In this document: in pieces, positions 54,073 through 61,959 of the stretch
How positions within the stretch are numbered: the stretch's first letter is position 1
How the letters are laid out: every line of letters starts with the position of its first letter
From: Nonlabens spongiae
GTDB taxonomy: Bacteria; Bacteroidota; Bacteroidia; Flavobacteriales; Flavobacteriaceae
Assembly: GCF_002117125.1 (NCBI RefSeq)
Contig: NZ_CP019344.1
Location: forward strand, 1,488,001-1,552,000
DNA: 64,000 nucleotides
Direction of reading: 5' to 3'
Made by a program: the position numbers and the translations under genes
Notes under the pieces: model-generated
Seen by the model: only the letters and a program-made list of their open reading frames with translations
What the model was told of the DNA's origin: nothing
Database searches by the model: none

Positions 54073-55047
54073 TCACAAATTATTTCTATACCAGAGAGTT
54101 GCCTCATCCAGTCCAGCGTTTATATCATATTCAGGATCGTACCCCAACAATTTTCTCGCTTTATCGATTGAAGCTAGAGAATGTGGTATATCACCTGCTC
54201 TATTAGGACCAAAGATAGGTTCAACTTGAGCTATATCTTGATCAAATCGCGCTAAAGCATTTTTTAATTTATCTACCAGCTGAATCAAGGTTGTGCGTTC
54301 TCCTCTAGCGACATTGAATATTTGATTACTCGCTTCAGGATTTTGAGCTAACATGGCTTTTTCGTTTGCCTCAATCACATTATCAATGTAGGTGAAATCT
54401 CGAGAAAATGACCCGTCGCCATTAATTACCGGTGATTCTTTCTTCATCAAGGTTTTAGTAAATAATGGGATGACCGCTGCGTAAGCTCCATTAGGATCTT
54501 GTCTTCTCCCAAATACATTAAAGTATCTAAGACCTATGGTGTCTAGTCCATAAGTTTTATAAAACACGTCTGCATAGAGTTCATTCACATATTTAGTAAT
54601 TGCATACGGTGACAAGGGTTTCCCAATGACTTCTTCAACTTTAGGCATTTTTTCTGAATCGCCATAAGTCGAAGAACTTGCGGCATAAACCATTCTTTTT
54701 ACGCCTTCGTCTTTACAGGCTACCAGCATGTTAAGAAAGCCACTCACATTGACCTCATTAGAAGTGATAGGATCTTTTATAGAGCGCGGCACGCTCCCCA
54801 GTGCCGCCTGATGCAGCACATAAGCGCAACCTCTTACCGCCTCTTTACAAGTATCTAGATCTCTAATATCACCCTCTATGAATTTAAAGTTGGTATGATC
54901 TTGAAAAGATTCTATGTTTCTAAGGTGTCCTGTAGAAAGATTGTCTAATGCCACTACGTGATAACCTTTTGCAAGGAAGTGCTCACAGAGATTACTTCCT
55001 ATAAAGCCAGCGGCTCCTGTTATGAGGATATGTGCTTTTGAGCTCAT
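54073..55047 (-). CDS. TviC/WbpP-like UDP-N-acetylhexosamine C4 epimerase
   Basis: A 324-residue SDR epimerase. I use [14 protein letters not shown] (55047) as start; an ATG two codons upstream is also possible. Marks are [39 protein letters not shown] with catalytic serine, and the YxxxK motif in [14 protein letters not shown]. With the adjacent dehydrogenase it would make UDP-GalNAcA-type sugars, as TviB/TviC do in the Vi antigen. Direct overlap with the neighbouring ugd is absent; the gap is a few bases. Confidence 0.9.
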   Translation of the reverse strand: MSSKAHILITGAAGFIGSNLCEHFLAKGYHVVALDNLSTGHLRNIESFQDHTNFKFIEGDIRDLDTCKEAVRGCAYVLHQAALGSVPRSIKDPITSNEVNVSGFLNMLVACKDEGVKRMVYAASSSTYGDSEKMPKVEEVIGKPLSPYAITKYVNELYADVFYKTYGLDTIGLRYFNVFGRRQDPNGAYAAVIPLFTKTLMKKESPVINGDGSFSRDFTYIDNVIEANEKAMLAQNPEASNQIFNVARGERTTLIQLVDKLKNALARFDQDIAQVEPIFGPNRAGDIPHSLASIDKARKLLGYDPEYDINAGLDEATLWYRNNL

Positions 55048-55053
55048 GAGCAT

Positions 55054-56445
55054 TTAACCTTTTCCGAGGGTATACATTTGAAAACCTATACCCGTCATCT
55101 CATCATGATTCAAAAGCATGCGGCCATCAAAAAGAAATGCAGGTTTAAACATCTCATCGTAGACATGCTTCCAATCAAGCTCTTTAAACTCATCCCATTC
55201 CGTCATTATAGCTACTGCATGAGCCTGATTTGCACAACTCAAAGCGTCTTCATATGTAAAGACTCGTTCCTCTAACTCTTCTTTTGAAAAGTTTCCTAAA
55301 ACAAGTAGATCACTGATGATCTGATCACGTTTAACTTTAGGATCATAAACATGAACCTCTGCGTGTTCATTCAAAAGGTAATCTGACACATAAATCGCTG
55401 CTGACTCTCTGGTATCGTTAGTATCCTTTTTAAAAGCCCAGCCTAGGAGACATATCTTCTTGCCACTTACTGTATTGAAAAGTCTGGTTACGATTTTTTT
55501 TGCAAAACGACGTTTTTGATGATCATTCATGATGATGACCTGCTCCCAGTAATCAGCGACCTCATGCAAACCATAAGATTTTGCTATATAAACTAGGTTC
55601 AGAATATCCTTTTGGAAACAAGACCCTCCAAATCCTACAGAGGCATTCAAGAATTTAGGACCGATACGTGAATCTGTCCCGATCGCACGTGCTACCTCTT
55701 TCACATCTGCCTCAGTTACTTCGCAAAGTTCACTCAAAGCATTAATGGAACTCACTCTTTGTGCTAGAAAGGCATTTGCAGTTAGCTTAGACAATTCTGA
55801 AGACCATACATTAGTAGTCAGAATACGATCTTCTGGCACCCAATGGGCATACACCTCAACCAGAGCTTTTTGCGCTGCCAGGCCACGTTCACTACTCTCA
55901 CCTCCTATAAGAACTCTATCGGGAGTAAGCAAATCATCTACCGCAGTTCCCTCGGCAAGAAATTCTGGATTAGATAGAATATCAAACTTTACTCCATTTC
56001 CCGTATTATCTAAGATTGCTTTCAAAGATTCTGCTGTACGTACTGGCAAGGTCGATTTTTCTACAATGATCTTGTCGTTTGTAGCAACTGATGCAATTTG
56101 ACGGGCACAGAGTTCGATATATTTTAGATCAGCTGCCATACCCTTACCAACACCATAGGTTTTAGTAGGTGTGTTTACAGATATGAAAATCATGTCAGCA
56201 TCTGAGATGGCCTGCTCAACATTTGTGGAGAAAAATAGGTTTTTATCACGACACTCTTTAACTATATCAGATAATCCCGGTTCATAAATCGGGATGTTAT
56301 CCACATTCTCGTCGTTCCATTTTTTTATCCTATCCTCATTTAAGTCAACCACATTGACTCTAATTTCAGGACATTTAGATGCTATGACAGACATCGTGGG
56401 ACCTCCTACATAGCCTGCCCCAATACAGCATATATTTTTAATCAT
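55054..56445 (-). CDS. ugd: UDP-glucose 6-dehydrogenase
   Basis: A 463-residue enzyme of the longer, animal-like type. NAD site [17 protein letters not shown] near 5-21; [30 protein letters not shown]; and the catalytic cysteine in [17 protein letters not shown] near 270-286. It makes UDP-glucuronic acid. It is the first gene of the minus-strand locus and has its own promoter-like elements upstream. It is the third nucleotide-sugar dehydrogenase of the locus. Confidence 0.95.
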   Translation of the reverse strand: MIKNICCIGAGYVGGPTMSVIASKCPEIRVNVVDLNEDRIKKWNDENVDNIPIYEPGLSDIVKECRDKNLFFSTNVEQAISDADMIFISVNTPTKTYGVGKGMAADLKYIELCARQIASVATNDKIIVEKSTLPVRTAESLKAILDNTGNGVKFDILSNPEFLAEGTAVDDLLTPDRVLIGGESSERGLAAQKALVEVYAHWVPEDRILTTNVWSSELSKLTANAFLAQRVSSINALSELCEVTEADVKEVARAIGTDSRIGPKFLNASVGFGGSCFQKDILNLVYIAKSYGLHEVADYWEQVIIMNDHQKRRFAKKIVTRLFNTVSGKKICLLGWAFKKDTNDTRESAAIYVSDYLLNEHAEVHVYDPKVKRDQIISDLLVLGNFSKEELEERVFTYEDALSCANQAHAVAIMTEWDEFKELDWKHVYDEMFKPAFLFDGRMLLNHDEMTGIGFQMYTLGKG

Positions 56446-56476
56446 CAGAGTTTCCTAATTCTTAGTTCCAGATTGG

Positions 56477-56511
56477 CAAATATATGATCTTATAATGACC
56501 TACACCTACAA
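56477..56511 (-). promoter_or_regulatory. Candidate promoter for the polysaccharide locus (ugd)
   Basis: On the minus strand TATATTTG (56484-56477) matches the -7 box TAnnTTTG, with TTG at 56511-56509 as -33 element and a 24-nt spacer. It lies 32 nt ahead of the ugd ATG, the most 5' gene of the run. Confidence 0.55.
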
Positions 56512-56601
56512 TATAAAACGGTCTATTGATTATCCAAGCAGCTATAGTTCATATTAAATGTTTATTAAATTGAAGCTGTTTCATGTAGTATTATCATACT
56601 C

Positions 56602-56635
56602 TTGTACTGATGAATAATTAAACTTTATATATTTG
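56602..56635 (+). promoter_or_regulatory. Candidate promoter for the OmpA/TSP3 gene
   Basis: TTG (56602-56604) and TATATTTG (56628-56635) form a -33/-7 pair with a 23-nt spacer, 28 nt before the ATG. One of the best promoter matches in the window. Confidence 0.6.
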
Positions 56636-56663
56636 CCTATTAATTAGGACTAATCATCAAACT

Positions 56664-57974
56664 ATGAAAAATATCTTTACCCTAAGCCTTTTATGCATTT
56701 CAGGCTTATTATTTGCTCAAGAAGAAATGACTATGGAAATGGATTCTTCAGCTTCTATTCCAGTCACCCAGAAATACAACCATTGGTCAATTGACTTAGG
56801 TGCTGGGGTTCAAAAACCTACAAGACCCTTTACCGAAGGAGCCTTCATGAACACTCCATCACTCACTCAAGCAGATCTTGGCATTAGATATATGATCAAC
56901 AATAAGTTCGGTCTTAATTTGGATTTGGGATTCAATTATATGGAGTCTGATGATGATAGTGATTTAGAATTTCAGAGTAATTATTATCGTGCAACCATTG
57001 AGGGTGTTGCCAATCTCGGTGAAGTCTTCGGGTTTAGAGAATGGACAAATGGTGTAAATTTATTATTTCACACAGGTTTTGGATTTTCTGGACTTAGAAC
57101 TCAAGAGCCGATCGATGGAGAGGACACTGACTGGATGATGAATTTTCAAGCTGGTTTGACTCCTCAAGTTCGATTAAGCGATAAGTGGGCTGTATTTGGA
57201 GACCTTTCCGCAATTGGACACGTGAGACAAACCATTACCTGGGACGGCCTTTCTTTGGCCAATGAGAATAGAGGATTCAATTCTCTTTTAGTTAATGCCT
57301 CAGTAGGTGTGACTTATTATTTTGGGAATAAGCAACAGCATGCTGACTGGTATTCTGAAAATGTGATGCAAAAACTATCAGACCTTGAAATGGAAATGGA
57401 TAAAATGATCTCCGATTTAGGTGATGACGATCAAGATGGAGTTCCAAACTATTTAGACCGTGACAACACAACCGAAAGTGGTGTAAGAGTAGACAGCAAA
57501 GGTCGCGCAATCGACCAAAATCAGAACGGTATTCCAGATGATATGGAAAGTGCTCTGAAAGCTCAATATGCGAGCAAGACTGATGTTGATAATGCCATGA
57601 ATGATAATTCAAGTACTGCAGGTACTACTATGAAAAAGTTGATCAACAGTGGTTATATCAATGTTTATTTCGAGTTTAATAGTGCTAAACCTACAACCTA
57701 CTCACTTGGTGCTATCAATACAATCATCACATACATGCAGGAAAATTCTAGCGCTAATGCGACTCTTACTGGATATGCTGATGAGTTAGGAAATGAGCAG
57801 TACAATACAGAGCTTTCTGAGCGTAGAGCTAAGATGGTTAGAGATGTAATGGTTGCAGCTGGAATCGATGAATCAAGATTGACTCTTGAAGCAGGTGGAG
57901 AAGATACTTCAGTTGATAAATCAAGTGGTAATGCAAGACAACTTGTACGACGTGTGACATTTAGCGTAGACTAA
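56664..57974 (+). CDS. OmpA-family porin-like protein with TSP3 linker
   Basis: A 436-residue outer-membrane protein. Signal peptide ends near LLFAQEE (about residue 19). Residues 40-220 form an eight-strand-like beta barrel, with WSIDLGAGVQKPTRP and final VNASVGVTYYFG. A calcium-binding thrombospondin-3-like linker, DDDQDGVPNYLDRDN and DQNQNGIPDDM, precedes the OmpA C-terminal domain (about 320-436; LTGYADELGNEQYN, LSERRAKMVRD). It is of the abundant flavobacterial OmpA class that anchors the outer membrane to peptidoglycan. Confidence 0.94.
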   Translation: MKNIFTLSLLCISGLLFAQEEMTMEMDSSASIPVTQKYNHWSIDLGAGVQKPTRPFTEGAFMNTPSLTQADLGIRYMINNKFGLNLDLGFNYMESDDDSDLEFQSNYYRATIEGVANLGEVFGFREWTNGVNLLFHTGFGFSGLRTQEPIDGEDTDWMMNFQAGLTPQVRLSDKWAVFGDLSAIGHVRQTITWDGLSLANENRGFNSLLVNASVGVTYYFGNKQQHADWYSENVMQKLSDLEMEMDKMISDLGDDDQDGVPNYLDRDNTTESGVRVDSKGRAIDQNQNGIPDDMESALKAQYASKTDVDNAMNDNSSTAGTTMKKLINSGYINVYFEFNSAKPTTYSLGAINTIITYMQENSSANATLTGYADELGNEQYNTELSERRAKMVRDVMVAAGIDESRLTLEAGGEDTSVDKSSGNARQLVRRVTFSVD

Positions 57975-58000
57975 TTAAATTCACTCAAATAATAATCTTA

Positions 58001-58030
58001 AGCGGCTTCCATACGAAGCCGCTTTTTTTT
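58001..58030 (+). terminator. Rho-independent terminator after the OmpA/TSP3 gene
   Basis: A perfect 9-bp stem pairs AGCGGCTTC (58001-58009) with GAAGCCGCT (58015-58023) around a 5-nt loop and is followed by TTTTTTT. Confidence 0.93.
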
Positions 58031-58292
58031 ATTTCAATATAAAGGCACAAATGCATGACCTATAGTTGATGGATTGTAATGATCACAGATTTCGGTTTTT
58101 GTTTGCTTGGTTAAGATTTTAATACATCGTTACTTCATAAATAATGATAAAGCAGTTTCAAGCACCCTTATCTTCTAAAGACAATTGAGGAATAAATTTG
58201 ACTTTAAATAATCTTTTAAACTCAATATTCCTACTGCTCAAACATCGAACAACTCAGGCTCCTATCAAATTAAGAAGGAGTACTAAGGAATT

Positions 58293-58327
58293 AAAAAAAA
58301 GCCACTTCATAAAGTTTGAAACGACTT
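58293..58327 (-). terminator. Terminator after the decayed beta-barrel gene
   Basis: On the minus strand AAGTCGTTTC (58327-58318) can pair with GAAGTGGCTT (58308-58299), using three G-T pairs, and is followed by TTTTTT. It has survived although the gene has decayed. The 58031-58292 stretch holds nothing else I can see. Confidence 0.65.
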
Positions 58328-58350
58328 TAAAAGAATTCTAGACACTAATT

Positions 58351-59252
58351 CTATAGTCCTAAACGATAAAAGATATCAAATCCAAAGAAAAACGCACTAT
58401 CAAATTCACTATTCAATCGCGTTCTATCATCACCGCTCAATTGAAAGGTTAATATTTGCGCCCCTACTACATCACCTTGTTCATATAATCCGTAATCTGT
58501 TGTATCAAAACCTACCTTTGCTCTAAGTTGCAAGGTTTCGTTCAGTATTGCATATGAAAGATATAATCCTGCTCTGATCGACTCTTCCTGAACATACAAA
58601 TCATCTACAGACTGTTGATATCGGCCAAGATTATAACTTTTAACAGAAGTTCTCAAATCGGCACCCAAACTAAATTGATTAGTTAAAGAGTAGTTCGCAT
58701 CCATCCTTAACGGTAGTGCAGCGTCTATATAGAACTAACTGTTTTTTGATACAATAATACTCTCCAACTAAAGGAGTTATTATTGTACCGAAATTCTCAG
58801 AAGATGAATAAAGACCAAATTTCCCTCATTTTCGATTTCGGAACCGGTATTCCATTAGCGCAATGGCACCAAACCGAAAATTGTCTCCACCTTCAGCGTC
58901 AAAGCTTGAAACTACTTTAGGCAATAGAAGATAAGTCCCTGTCCATTTTTTATTATGAGACCATTTTACCCCTACAGATAATCGAGCCATTATGAGGTTT
59001 TTGGTATTTCATCTAGTTTCTTAACTCTAATCTTGTGTTTTCTGCGGTAAAGCCAGTAATTAGGACAATATCATTACTGAGCGCGATGGGATATAGAACT
59101 TCCAGATTAAGATTTGTATCATTTCTATTAAAGGTTTGATCTAAATCTTCCATGTTGGTTTGAGAAATGTTCAAACTAGCAATATCGAGGTAGTCTTGCG
59201 CGAACGTAAGTCCACTTACCATCGGAAATAAGAATAGTAAAGTTTTCTTCGT
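58351..59252 (-). pseudogene. Decayed outer-membrane beta-barrel gene (DUF6268-like)
   Basis: Fragments in three successive frames join to one protein. The 5' end reads KKTLLFLFPMVSGLTFAQD, a signal peptide, but the expected start is ACG (59252-59250), not ATG. That frame stops at TAG (59013-59015). A second frame continues LSVGVKWSHNKKWTGTYLLL and DNFRFGAIALMEYRF, then meets TGA and goes on as KFGLYSSSENFG. A further shift leads to MDANYSLTNQFSLGADLRTS and a C-terminal FFFGFDIFYRLGL. The whole resembles the flavobacterial DUF6268 family. So at least a lost start, two nonsense codons and two frameshifts are present. Confidence 0.85.
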
Positions 59253-59340
59253 CTGATGAAAATTTTAAGTCAATTATCGTTTTGTTAAATCTAGTACGTT
59301 TTATAATGAGCTTCATAAAAAAATCAACCTCTTGATAATA

Positions 59341-59368
59341 CAAAAAAGTCCCCATGAAGGGGACTTTT
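59341..59368 (-). terminator. Terminator after the serine palmitoyltransferase-like gene
   Basis: A perfect 10-bp stem pairs AAAAGTCCCC (59344-59353) with GGGGACTTTT (59359-59368); the minus-strand tail is TTTTTTG. It lies 25 nt beyond the stop at 59393. Confidence 0.9.
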
Positions 59369-59392
59369 GAATATTATAAATTGTGTAATTTA

Positions 59393-60649
59393 CTAAGCCA
59401 TAGCTGCTTCTACACCTGCACTTAGTCTCTTATAGACACCACTTTGAAGTCGCTCTCTGATACCTTCAAAAGCTTCAAGTGTTTCATTAATATCGTCCAT
59501 CGTATGGGTTGCTGTAGGTATTAATCTTAGTAAGATCAACCCTTTAGGGATTACTGGATAAACAACGATGGAACAAAATACTCCAAAATTCTCACGAAGA
59601 TCTTTAACCAAAGCCATAGCCTCAGGAATACTTCCCTTTAAATAAACAGGAGTTACGCAACTTTGGGTTGTACCTATATCAAAACCTCGCTGTTTCAAAC
59701 CGTTTTGAAGTGCGTTTACATTCTCCCAAAGCTTTTCTTTCAATTCTGGCATGTTTCTCAACATATCCAGTCTCTTCAAAGCACCCTTTACCAGTTGCAT
59801 TTGAAGCGATTTCGCAAACATTTGTGAACGCAGATTGTATTTTAGATAATCAATGATCTCTTGATCTGCAGCGATGAACGCCCCTGTACTGGCAAGAGAC
59901 TTCGCAAAAGTGGCAAAATACACGTCTATTTGATCTTGTACTCCTTGCTCCTCACCAGCTCCGGCTCCTGTTGCGCCCAGTGTTCCAAAACCGTGTGCGT
60001 CATCAACAAATAATCTAAAGTTATATTTTTCCTTGAGAGCAACAATCTCTTTAAGCCTTCCCTGCTCTCCTCTCATCCCAAAAACACCTTCTGAAATCAC
60101 TAAAATTCCACCGCCGGTTTGCTCAGCTATTTTAGTGGCTCTTTGAAGATTTTTTTCGATACTTTCAATATCGTTATGCTTATAAGTAAAGCGTTTACCA
60201 TGATGCAATCTAACTCCATCAATAATACAGGCATGAGCATCGACATCATACACGATGACATCATCTTTAGAAACAAGAGCGTCTACCGTTGATACCATTC
60301 CCTGATACCCAAAATTCAAAAGATAAGCTGCTTCCTTTTGCACAAATTCTGCTAGCTCAGTTTGAAGTTGTTCATGCATGTCAGTATGACCACTCATCAT
60401 ACGTGCTCCCATTGGGTAAGCACTGCCATATTCAGCAGCAGCCTCTGCATCTACTTTTCTAACTTCTGGATGATTTGCTAGGCCTAAGTAGTCATTTACA
60501 CTCCAGGTAATAACTTCCTTGCCTTGAAATTTCATTCTGTTGGCAATAGGTCCCTCGAGTTTGGGAAAAACAAAATATCCTTCTGCTACACTTGCCCATT
60601 TACCGAGCGGCCCCTTGTCTTTATATATCTTGTCAAATAAATCTTTCAT
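59393..60649 (-). CDS. Serine palmitoyltransferase-like alpha-oxoamine synthase
   Basis: A 418-residue PLP enzyme of the alpha-oxoamine synthase family. Marks are NDYLGLANHPEV, GSAYPMGARMMSGHTDMHEQ split over residues 75-95, DVDAHACIIDGVRLHHG, FVDDAHGFGTLG and the catalytic lysine in FATFAKSLASTGAF near 240. The AYPMGARMMSG and the long C-terminal end match flavobacterial enzymes thought to condense serine with an acyl-CoA in sphingolipid or sulfonolipid synthesis. KBL (glycine C-acetyltransferase) is a related alternative. It is monocistronic with its own terminator. Confidence 0.85.
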   Translation of the reverse strand: MKDLFDKIYKDKGPLGKWASVAEGYFVFPKLEGPIANRMKFQGKEVITWSVNDYLGLANHPEVRKVDAEAAAEYGSAYPMGARMMSGHTDMHEQLQTELAEFVQKEAAYLLNFGYQGMVSTVDALVSKDDVIVYDVDAHACIIDGVRLHHGKRFTYKHNDIESIEKNLQRATKIAEQTGGGILVISEGVFGMRGEQGRLKEIVALKEKYNFRLFVDDAHGFGTLGATGAGAGEEQGVQDQIDVYFATFAKSLASTGAFIAADQEIIDYLKYNLRSQMFAKSLQMQLVKGALKRLDMLRNMPELKEKLWENVNALQNGLKQRGFDIGTTQSCVTPVYLKGSIPEAMALVKDLRENFGVFCSIVVYPVIPKGLILLRLIPTATHTMDDINETLEAFEGIRERLQSGVYKRLSAGVEAAMA

Positions 60650-60666
60650 GATCTAATTTAAGTCGA

Positions 60667-60674
60667 CAAAGATA
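60667..60674 (-). promoter_or_regulatory. Candidate -7 box TATCTTTG for the SPT-like gene
   Basis: Canonical TAnnTTTG on the minus strand, 18 nt ahead of the ATG at 60649. No strong -33 element was seen. Confidence 0.5.
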
Positions 60675-60796
60675 CAACATACCTACATCTTAATCTAAGA
60701 TAGATAACCTAAGACCAGTGTTTTAACATGGTTAAATTATTGATAAATAAGACCTTATAAAAACTATATCGTTTGCGGTAAAATGGAGAGGTATTA

Positions 60797-60812
60797 CGCT
60801 TTCGCGAAAGCG
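60797..60812. repeat. Palindromic 16-mer CGCTTTCGCGAAAGCG (intergenic)
   Basis: Perfect copy in the 208-nt gap between the SPT-like gene and the end of the cysteine synthase family gene. TTA and TAA flank it, so the self-complementary span is 22 nt (60794-60815). Confidence 0.95.
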
Positions 60813-60857
60813 TAAATTCATAATTACTAATATAGTTCTAGAAACAAGTAACGTTTA

Positions 60858-61898
60858 TTACTTGATGTACTCAATATGTTGCGTCTCTGAAAGTGATTTA
60901 GCATCATTAAAACCTTGCTCATCCATCCACTTCTCGTTGTAGATCTTGCTCATGTATCGTGAACCATGATCTGGAAAAATCACAACAACTTTAGAGTTTT
61001 CATCAAATGCACCTTTAGCAGCGAGTTGCTTAGTAGCTTGTAAAGCAGCACCACTTGTATAGCCTACAAAAAGTCCTTCAGTTCTAGAAATGAAACGAGC
61101 CATATGGGCAGCATCTTCATCTTTTACTTTGGTAAACGAATCGATGGCTTCAAAATCAGTAGCCGTAGGAATAAGATTTTTTCCCAATCCCTCAATGCGA
61201 TAGGGATAAATCTCATTTTTATCAAACTCTTGAGTCTCGTGGTATTTTTGCAACACGCTACCATAAGCGTCCACTCCTAGAATCTTTATAGCAGGATTTT
61301 GCTCTTTTAAGAAACGTGCCGTACCAGAAATCGTACCTCCCGTACCGCTACAGGCAACGAGGTGAGTAATCTGACCAGCGGTCTGTCTCCATATTTCAGG
61401 ACCCGTAGTCAGATAATGAGCTTCTATGTTAAGTTCATTAAAATACTGATTGATATAGATGCTGTTCTTGATCTCCTCATGCATGCGCTTAGCCACTTGA
61501 TAGTAACTGCGTGGGTCATCTGCACTCACGTGAGCCGGACATACATAGACCTTAGCTCCCATGGATTTGAGCATATCTATTTTATCAGCACTGGATTTAG
61601 AGCTCACAGCAAGAATGCACTCATAACCTTTGATACGGCTCACCATTGCGATACTGAAACCCGTGTTTCCAGACGTTGTTTCGATGATCGTATCTCCAGG
61701 CTTTAAAATACCTTTACGTTCAGCTTCCTCAATGATATGAAGAGCAATTCTGTCTTTAGAAGAGTGTCCTGGATTGAAAGCTTCTACTTTTGCGTAAAAA
61801 TCACCTGGAAAACCGGCAACCGTTTCTGAAAGTTTAATAAGTGGAGTTTCACCTATGAGCTCTAGAACACTATTGTACGCTTTGATTTCACCGTTCAT
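60858..61898 (-). CDS. Cysteine synthase / cystathionine beta-synthase family enzyme
   Basis: A 346-residue fold II PLP enzyme. The catalytic lysine lies in [11 protein letters not shown] near residue 48; [16 protein letters not shown] near 69-84 and [16 protein letters not shown] near 182-197 are the cofactor- and substrate-binding loops. Both O-acetylserine sulfhydrylases and CBS-type enzymes share these. The 3' end lacks the CBS regulatory pair. The function is cysteine synthesis or the transsulfuration step, and cannot be separated here. A -7-like box lies upstream. Confidence 0.87.
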   Translation of the reverse strand: MNGEIKAYNSVLELIGETPLIKLSETVAGFPGDFYAKVEAFNPGHSSKDRIALHIIEEAERKGILKPGDTIIETTSGNTGFSIAMVSRIKGYECILAVSSKSSADKIDMLKSMGAKVYVCPAHVSADDPRSYYQVAKRMHEEIKNSIYINQYFNELNIEAHYLTTGPEIWRQTAGQITHLVACSGTGGTISGTARFLKEQNPAIKILGVDAYGSVLQKYHETQEFDKNEIYPYRIEGLGKNLIPTATDFEAIDSFTKVKDEDAAHMARFISRTEGLFVGYTSGAALQATKQLAAKGAFDENSKVVVIFPDHGSRYMSKIYNEKWMDEQGFNDAKSLSETQHIEYIK

Positions 61899-61940
61899 AA
61901 AAGGGATTTAAGTCTCACGTTACTTTTCCGCAAAACGTGG

Positions 61941-61948
61941 CAAATTTA
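61941..61948 (-). promoter_or_regulatory. Candidate -7 box TAAATTTG for the cysteine synthase family gene
   Basis: Matches TAnnTTTG on the minus strand, 43 nt ahead of the ATG at 61898 and within 12 nt of the upstream peptidase stop codon. Confidence 0.4.
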
Positions 61949-61959
61949 CACAAAAATTA

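Noticed and set aside
57292-57612. 106-codon minus-strand frame opposite the OmpA/TSP3 gene
   Set aside because: Histidine- and serine-rich antisense shadow of the Asp-rich TSP3 linker.
1978-60812. Palindromic 16-mers as Rho-independent terminators
   Set aside because: None is followed by a T tract, several are inside genes or between co-directional genes, and true terminators with T tracts lie separately nearby.
7104-60812. The dispersed repeats as a CRISPR array
   Set aside because: Copies are separated by 0.5-8.8 kb with genes between them; there are no regular spacers and no cas genes.
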